A stretch of DNA of 64,000 bases, from NCBI RefSeq assembly GCF_003067705.1, contig NZ_QANL01000001.1, positions 1,116,001 through 1,180,000 of the forward strand, read 5' to 3'. The notes under the pieces were generated by a model. It was not told the origin of the DNA and searched no databases. It saw only the letters and a list, made by a program, of their open reading frames with translations. Below are positions 60,317 to 64,000 of this stretch, in pieces (position 1 is the stretch's first letter; each line of letters starts with the position of its first letter). Source of the stretch: Planctomonas deserti. Lineage in GTDB: Bacteria > Actinomycetota > Actinomycetes > Actinomycetales > Microbacteriaceae. The translations under genes were made by a program, and so were the position numbers.

Positions 60317-60363
60317 GGCACGCGGCCCGGTAACTCCCCCAGCCGAACGTAAGCTCGCGGAGC

Positions 60364-60369
60364 TACGAT
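60364..60369 (+). promoter_or_regulatory. -10 box of the PLDc_N gene
   Basis: TACGAT, 6 bases before the ATG at 60376. Confidence 0.5.
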
Positions 60370-60375
60370 TACTCA

Positions 60376-60750
60376 ATGCCCAGAATCCTTCTTGGCCTCG
60401 CCGTCGTCGTCGTGGCCGTCACGATTTTCGCGGTCGTGGACTCCGCCATGACGCGCAAGGAGCGCGTGCGTGGAATCTCGAAGGCGCTCTGGATTCTCGT
60501 CATCCTCATCTTCCCCATCGTCGGACCGATCCTCTGGTTCCTCATCGGTAAAGACCGGTCGAGCGGTGCGAATACGGCCGGCCGACGGCTCGGCCCCGAC
60601 GACGACCCGGAGTTCCTCCGCCGCCTCGGAACCGACGCGGACCAGGACGAGCGCATCCGTCGGCTCGAGCAGGAGCTCGCCGACCTCGACAGCGACACCG
60701 ATGGGGACGCGGACAACGGAAGCGGAGCGCCGGGCCGGCGCGACGCCTGA
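60376..60750 (+). CDS. PLDc_N-domain membrane protein
   Basis: 124 residues. Two membrane segments (about 3-22 and 38-58) with VRGISKALWILVILIFPIVG and ILWFLIG, the phospholipase D-like N-terminal domain, but without any PLD catalytic HKD motif. The tail is acidic with a short coiled stretch (DERIRRLEQELADL). menD follows after 9 bases. Confidence 0.85.
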   Translation: MPRILLGLAVVVVAVTIFAVVDSAMTRKERVRGISKALWILVILIFPIVGPILWFLIGKDRSSGANTAGRRLGPDDDPEFLRRLGTDADQDERIRRLEQELADLDSDTDGDADNGSGAPGRRDA

Positions 60751-60759
60751 GCCGCCCCG

Positions 60760-62445
60760 GTGAGCACGACCGGTAACGCGGCGACCGATTATGCCGTCGC
60801 GCTGCTGAGCGCATTCGCCCGCGAGGGCGTTGAGGACGTCGTCCTCTGCCCGGGCTCCCGATCCCAGGCGCTCGCGCTCGTGGCCGCCGAGCTGGAACGG
60901 ACCGAGCGCATCCGGCTGCACGTGCGTCTCGACGAGCGCTCCGCCGGCTTCCTCGCCCTCGGCCTCGCCGCGGAGTCGCGCACCCCGGTGATCGTCATCA
61001 CGACGTCGGGCACCGCCGTGGCCAACCTGCACCCGGCGGCGCTCGAGGCGTTCCACTCCGGGGTGCCGCTCGTGCTGCTCACCGCGGACCGGCCCGAGGA
61101 GCTGCGCGGCGTCGCGAGCAACCAGACCACGGTGCAACCGGGCATCTTCGGTCCCGTCATCGACTCGGTCGACGTGCCGGCGCCCGAGGGGGCGGACGGT
61201 GAGGCAGACGCCGCGTCGGAGCTCGCCCGCCGCGTCTACCGGGCCGCCGCCGCGGCGCCCGGGCCGGTGCACCTGAACGTGAGCTTCCGCGACCCGCTGT
61301 CCGCGGCGGTGCCCGACCTCTCGGGTCTGGAGACGCACCGGGATGCGCCGGATGGGGATGCGCCGAATGCCACCGATTCCGTTCCCGTCGCTCCGGCGGT
61401 GCGACCCGTTCCGCATGGTCCGCGCACCATCGTCATCGCCGGTCACGCCGCGGGGGAGCGTGCGGAGGAGTTCGCGCGAGCGGGCGGCTGGCCGCTGCTC
61501 GCCGAGGTCTCCAGCGGCGCCCGCTTCGGGCCGAACCTGGTCGTCGCGTTCCGGCAGCTGCTGAACGACGCCGACTTCGGCGGCAACGTCGAGCGCGCGA
61601 TCGTGTTCGGGCACCCCACCCTCACCCGCGAGGTGCCGAACCTCCTGCGGCGGGACGACGTCGAGGTCGTCGTCGTCGGGCCGAGCGGCGGGCAGTGGTA
61701 CAACCAGGGCCGCAGGGCCGAGCTCGTGTCCGCCGTCGAGGTCGCAGGCGCGCCCGCCGACGAGGCCGCCGCCCGCCGCTGGCTGGGGCGCTGGGTCGTC
61801 ACCAGCCGAGGGATCCTCGACGCCGAGGCCCAGGCGGCCGAGCCGCAGGGCCGGGCCGACGGGCGCGACTACGCCCGCCTCGAGCTGGCCGCCATGCGCG
61901 CGCCCGTCACGCGCCGCGGCCTCGTCGAGGCGGTGTGGCGGGCAACCTGGCCGCACGACCGTCTCGTGCTCGGCGCGTCCCGGCTCATCCGCGAGGCGGA
62001 CGCGTCCGTGCCCGGCAAGAAGATCCGGGTGCACGCGAATCGTGGCCTCGCCGGCATCGACGGCACCATCGCGACGGCGACGGGCATCGCGCTCGCCAGC
62101 CAGCGCTCGGGCGCGGGAGCGACCCGCGTGCTCGTCGGCGACCTCACGCTGCTGCACGACGCGGGGTCCCTGCTCGGCGGCCACGGGGAGAAGCTGCCGC
62201 GCATCCAGGTGATCGTGGGCAACGACGGCGGTGGCACGATCTTCGACGGCCTCGAGGTCGCCCGCACGGCGTCTCCCACCGCCATCGAGCGCGTGATGTT
62301 CACCCCGCAGTCCGTGGACATCGAGTCGCTCGCCCGCGCCTACGGCTGGGCGCACTCGCGCGCGGCGACGGCCGGCGAGCTGCACTCCGCCCTCACGGTC
62401 CCGGTGACGGGTCCCTCCATCCTCGAGGTCCCCCTGGCCCGCTGA
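60760..62445 (+). CDS. menD: SEPHCHC synthase (MenD)
   Basis: 561-residue thiamine diphosphate enzyme that joins isochorismate and 2-oxoglutarate. PGSRSQALA (about 27-35), [17 protein letters not shown] with the catalytic Glu, [13 protein letters not shown] and the C-terminal ThDP/Mg block [13 protein letters not shown] ... [12 protein letters not shown] are present. GTG start. In the family the first motif is usually PGSRSTPL, so QA is a mild variant. Confidence 0.94.
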   Translation: MSTTGNAATDYAVALLSAFAREGVEDVVLCPGSRSQALALVAAELERTERIRLHVRLDERSAGFLALGLAAESRTPVIVITTSGTAVANLHPAALEAFHSGVPLVLLTADRPEELRGVASNQTTVQPGIFGPVIDSVDVPAPEGADGEADAASELARRVYRAAAAAPGPVHLNVSFRDPLSAAVPDLSGLETHRDAPDGDAPNATDSVPVAPAVRPVPHGPRTIVIAGHAAGERAEEFARAGGWPLLAEVSSGARFGPNLVVAFRQLLNDADFGGNVERAIVFGHPTLTREVPNLLRRDDVEVVVVGPSGGQWYNQGRRAELVSAVEVAGAPADEAAARRWLGRWVVTSRGILDAEAQAAEPQGRADGRDYARLELAAMRAPVTRRGLVEAVWRATWPHDRLVLGASRLIREADASVPGKKIRVHANRGLAGIDGTIATATGIALASQRSGAGATRVLVGDLTLLHDAGSLLGGHGEKLPRIQVIVGNDGGGTIFDGLEVARTASPTAIERVMFTPQSVDIESLARAYGWAHSRAATAGELHSALTVPVTGPSILEVPLAR

Positions 62446-62469
62446 CCCTGCGCGCGCGTCGGGGACACG

Positions 62470-62534
62470 GTCGCTGAGCGTGTCGAAGCGACGGTGGATG
62501 CGCCGGATAGCGTCCCTTCGACAGGCTCAGGGAC
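62470..62534. repeat. Two palindromic repeats between menD and menF
   Basis: Subtype B at 62470-62492 and subtype A at 62512-62534 in opposite orientations, between convergent genes. Confidence 0.9.
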
Positions 62535-62574
62535 CGTGGAAGTGGCATCCCTTCCACAGGCCCCCGGCGGCGGG

Positions 62575-63858
62575 TCAGAGGGAGAAGGCGTCCAGGATGG
62601 GGCGGAACTTGATGCCCGTCTCGGCCAGTTCCGCATCCGGGTCGGAGCCCGCGACGATGCCGGCACCCGCGTACGCGGTGATGCGCCCGCCCTCGGAGAC
62701 CTGGGCGCAGCGCAGCGCGACCGCCCACTCGCCCTCGCCGCCCGCGCCCACCCAGCCGACCGGTCCAGCGAAACGGCCGCGGTCGAACGGCTCGAGGTCG
62801 GCGATCGCACGGATCGCCGTGGCCGTGGGGCTGCCCGCCACGGCAGCCGTGGGGTGCAGCGCGTCGAGGAGGTCGAGCGAGCTGGACGCGTCGCCCAGCG
62901 TCCCCGAGACGTCGCTGGCGAGGTGCCAGAGGTTGGGCAGCTCCAGCGGGAAGGGCCGATCGCTCGCCTGCAGGTCGGCCGCGTGCGGCCCGAGCGACAC
63001 GAGCACACTCTGCAGGGCGAAGGCGTGCTCGTCCTGGTTCTTGTCCGAGGCGACGAGCTCGGCCGCCGCCGCGCGATCCGTGGCGGCATCGACGCCCCGG
63101 CCCGCGGTCCCCGCGAGCACGCGCGCGCTCACCCGGCCGCCCGCGACGCGCACCAGGGTCTCGGGGCTCGCGCCGAGGAGTCCGTCGACGGCGAAGGTCC
63201 AGCAGTCGGGATACGCGGCCGCGAGCTCGCGCAGGGGCCGGCGGAGGTCCGCGGAGAGGGGCAGGGCGCCGACGAGGTCCCGCGCGAGCACCACCTTGCT
63301 GAGCGAGTCCGAGGCGATGCGGGAAAGGGCCTCCCGTACGGCGGCGCGGTAGGCGTCCTCGCCCATGGCGCCGGGGGAGAGCGTCGTGCGCCCCTCGTCC
63401 GCGGCGGCGGTCGCGCCGCGGCGCAGCCCGAGCGGGGACGCGGCATCGCCCACGAACCGGGACTCGCCGTCCGCGTCCGACCCGATGGGGCGCACGCGGG
63501 TCACCCACGACGCGCCGGCGCGACGCCCGACGACGACCTCGGGAACGGTCAGCACGCTGGTGGCCGAGGATGACGCGGAGAACGCGAACGCGCCGAAGGC
63601 GACGAGGCCCGAACCGGGAAGCCGCACCGGGTCGACGACCGTGGCGTCCGCGACCACCTGGCGCCAGGCCGCGGCGGCGTCCGTCATGCGCCCGGGTCCC
63701 TCGAACTCCAGTCGCAGCGCCGTCCCGACGCCCGCGATCCCGTCGCCGCCGCGCATCCAGAGGAGCGGGTCTGCGGGGTCGAGGAGGGGGAGAAGGCGAT
63801 CGAGGTCGTCGACGGGGGTGGTCTCGACGACCAGGGCGCGAACCTGGGTTGCGGTCAC
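62575..63858 (-). CDS. menF: Isochorismate synthase
   Basis: 427 residues, chorismate-binding family. Signatures: SKVVLARDLVG, FAVDGLLGASPETLVRVAGG, LAGTAGRG and YAGAGIVAGSDPDAELAETGIK at the C-terminus. It supplies isochorismate to MenD encoded next door. The GTG at 63858 is preferred because TATGCT lies 7 bases upstream; a GTG 6 codons earlier overlaps the promoter. Confidence 0.93.
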   Translation of the reverse strand: MTATQVRALVVETTPVDDLDRLLPLLDPADPLLWMRGGDGIAGVGTALRLEFEGPGRMTDAAAAWRQVVADATVVDPVRLPGSGLVAFGAFAFSASSSATSVLTVPEVVVGRRAGASWVTRVRPIGSDADGESRFVGDAASPLGLRRGATAAADEGRTTLSPGAMGEDAYRAAVREALSRIASDSLSKVVLARDLVGALPLSADLRRPLRELAAAYPDCWTFAVDGLLGASPETLVRVAGGRVSARVLAGTAGRGVDAATDRAAAAELVASDKNQDEHAFALQSVLVSLGPHAADLQASDRPFPLELPNLWHLASDVSGTLGDASSSLDLLDALHPTAAVAGSPTATAIRAIADLEPFDRGRFAGPVGWVGAGGEGEWAVALRCAQVSEGGRITAYAGAGIVAGSDPDAELAETGIKFRPILDAFSL

Positions 63859-63865
63859 CCGCGAA

Positions 63866-63871
63866 AGCATA
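63866..63871 (-). promoter_or_regulatory. -10 box of menF
   Basis: TATGCT on the minus strand, 7 bases before the GTG at 63858. Confidence 0.5.
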
Positions 63872-63898
63872 CCCACCGTATTCGCAAGCGGCTCTCAG

Positions 63899-63904
63899 TA
63901 AGAT
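63899..63904 (+). promoter_or_regulatory. -10 box of menG
   Basis: TAAGAT, 8 bases before the ATG at 63913. Confidence 0.45.
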
Positions 63905-63912
63905 GAGCGCTC

Positions 63913-64000
63913 ATGAGCCGTGCAGACCTCTCCAAGCAGCCGTCCCAGGTGGCGGCGATGTTCAACAAGGTCTCCACGCACTACGACCGCACCAACTCGG
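63913..64000 (+). CDS. menG: Demethylmenaquinone methyltransferase, N-terminal fragment (cut by window end)
   Basis: Only 29 codons are visible: MSRADLSKQPSQVAAMFNKV then STHYDRTNS. The AMFNKVSTHYDRTN block is the standard start of MenG/UbiE methyltransferases, which add the last methyl group to menaquinone. Its position beside menF and menD agrees. The SAM-binding motifs lie outside the window. Confidence 0.82.
   Translation, partial: MSRADLSKQPSQVAAMFNKVSTHYDRTNS

Overview
This is a 64 kb stretch of a high-GC (about 70 percent) Gram-positive chromosome. Gene content and promoter style point to an actinobacterium, most likely family Microbacteriaceae. The signs are a complete classical menaquinone pathway, a BldC/bS22 pair, a short archaeal-type aspartyl-tRNA synthetase, a sugar ABC importer without its own ATPase, GTG/TTG starts, and many genes whose start codon lies 6-8 bases after a TANNNT box, as expected for leaderless mRNAs. 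No phage, plasmid or insertion-sequence gene was seen. The genus cannot be fixed from the sequence alone.

Layout. 0-7 kb: diacylglycerol-kinase-like protein, seryl-tRNA synthetase, HAD phosphatase, tRNA-Ser(UGA), LCP cell-wall ligase and a secreted coiled-coil protein. 7-15.3 kb: tRNA-Ser(GCU) and a LacI-controlled sugar operon (binding lipoprotein, two permeases, glycoside hydrolase) meeting DNA polymerase IV. 15.4-23.2 kb: HtrA-like protease, tRNA-Arg(ACG), an XRE regulator divergent from an SDR, a VOC protein, an ABC-F ATPase, a second SDR and a DUF3224 protein, with two families of palindromic repeats. 23.1-29.5 kb: NatAB-type ABC exporter next to a DesKR-type two-component system, a small membrane protein and a coiled-coil protein. 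29.6-38.1 kb: GH26-like lipoprotein and a fused GMC oxidoreductase, LLM flavoenzyme divergent from a TetR regulator, photolyase, and a membrane glycosyltransferase. 38.2-42.3 kb: MarR regulator, orphan winged-helix protein with a Met/Cys-rich leaderless leader peptide, upp, tadA and proC. 42.3-48.6 kb: TrkA/TrkH potassium uptake, ArsR regulator, BldC-like protein, bS22, HAD phosphatase, thioredoxin-fold and Dabb proteins, and AspRS. 48.6-54.1 kb: a cytochrome c maturation operon (phosphatase, TlpA-like lipoprotein, CcdA, ResB, CcsB, Pr6Pr-like). 54.1-64 kb: menaquinone genes menC, menB, menE, menA, menD, menF and the start of menG, with an unusual amine oxidase joined to menC.

The genes work together in clear blocks. 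The LacI operon takes up and cleaves an unknown glycoside and should rely on an ATPase encoded elsewhere. The System II cytochrome c genes and the menaquinone genes lie side by side, a respiratory-chain neighbourhood. The exporter and the two-component system probably form one stress-response unit.

The most unusual items are: (1) a lipoprotein amine oxidase whose two FAD-binding segments are in swapped order, which reads as a circular permutation; (2) a 33-codon leaderless ORF rich in Met and Cys upstream of an orphan winged-helix regulator, a candidate sulfur-amino-acid sensing leader; (3) three 67-bp elements, all exactly the same length, with 15-bp terminal inverted repeats; (4) a 23-bp palindrome in about 20 copies that occurs in two subtypes with compensating stem changes. 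All were read by eye; no search or structure prediction was run.
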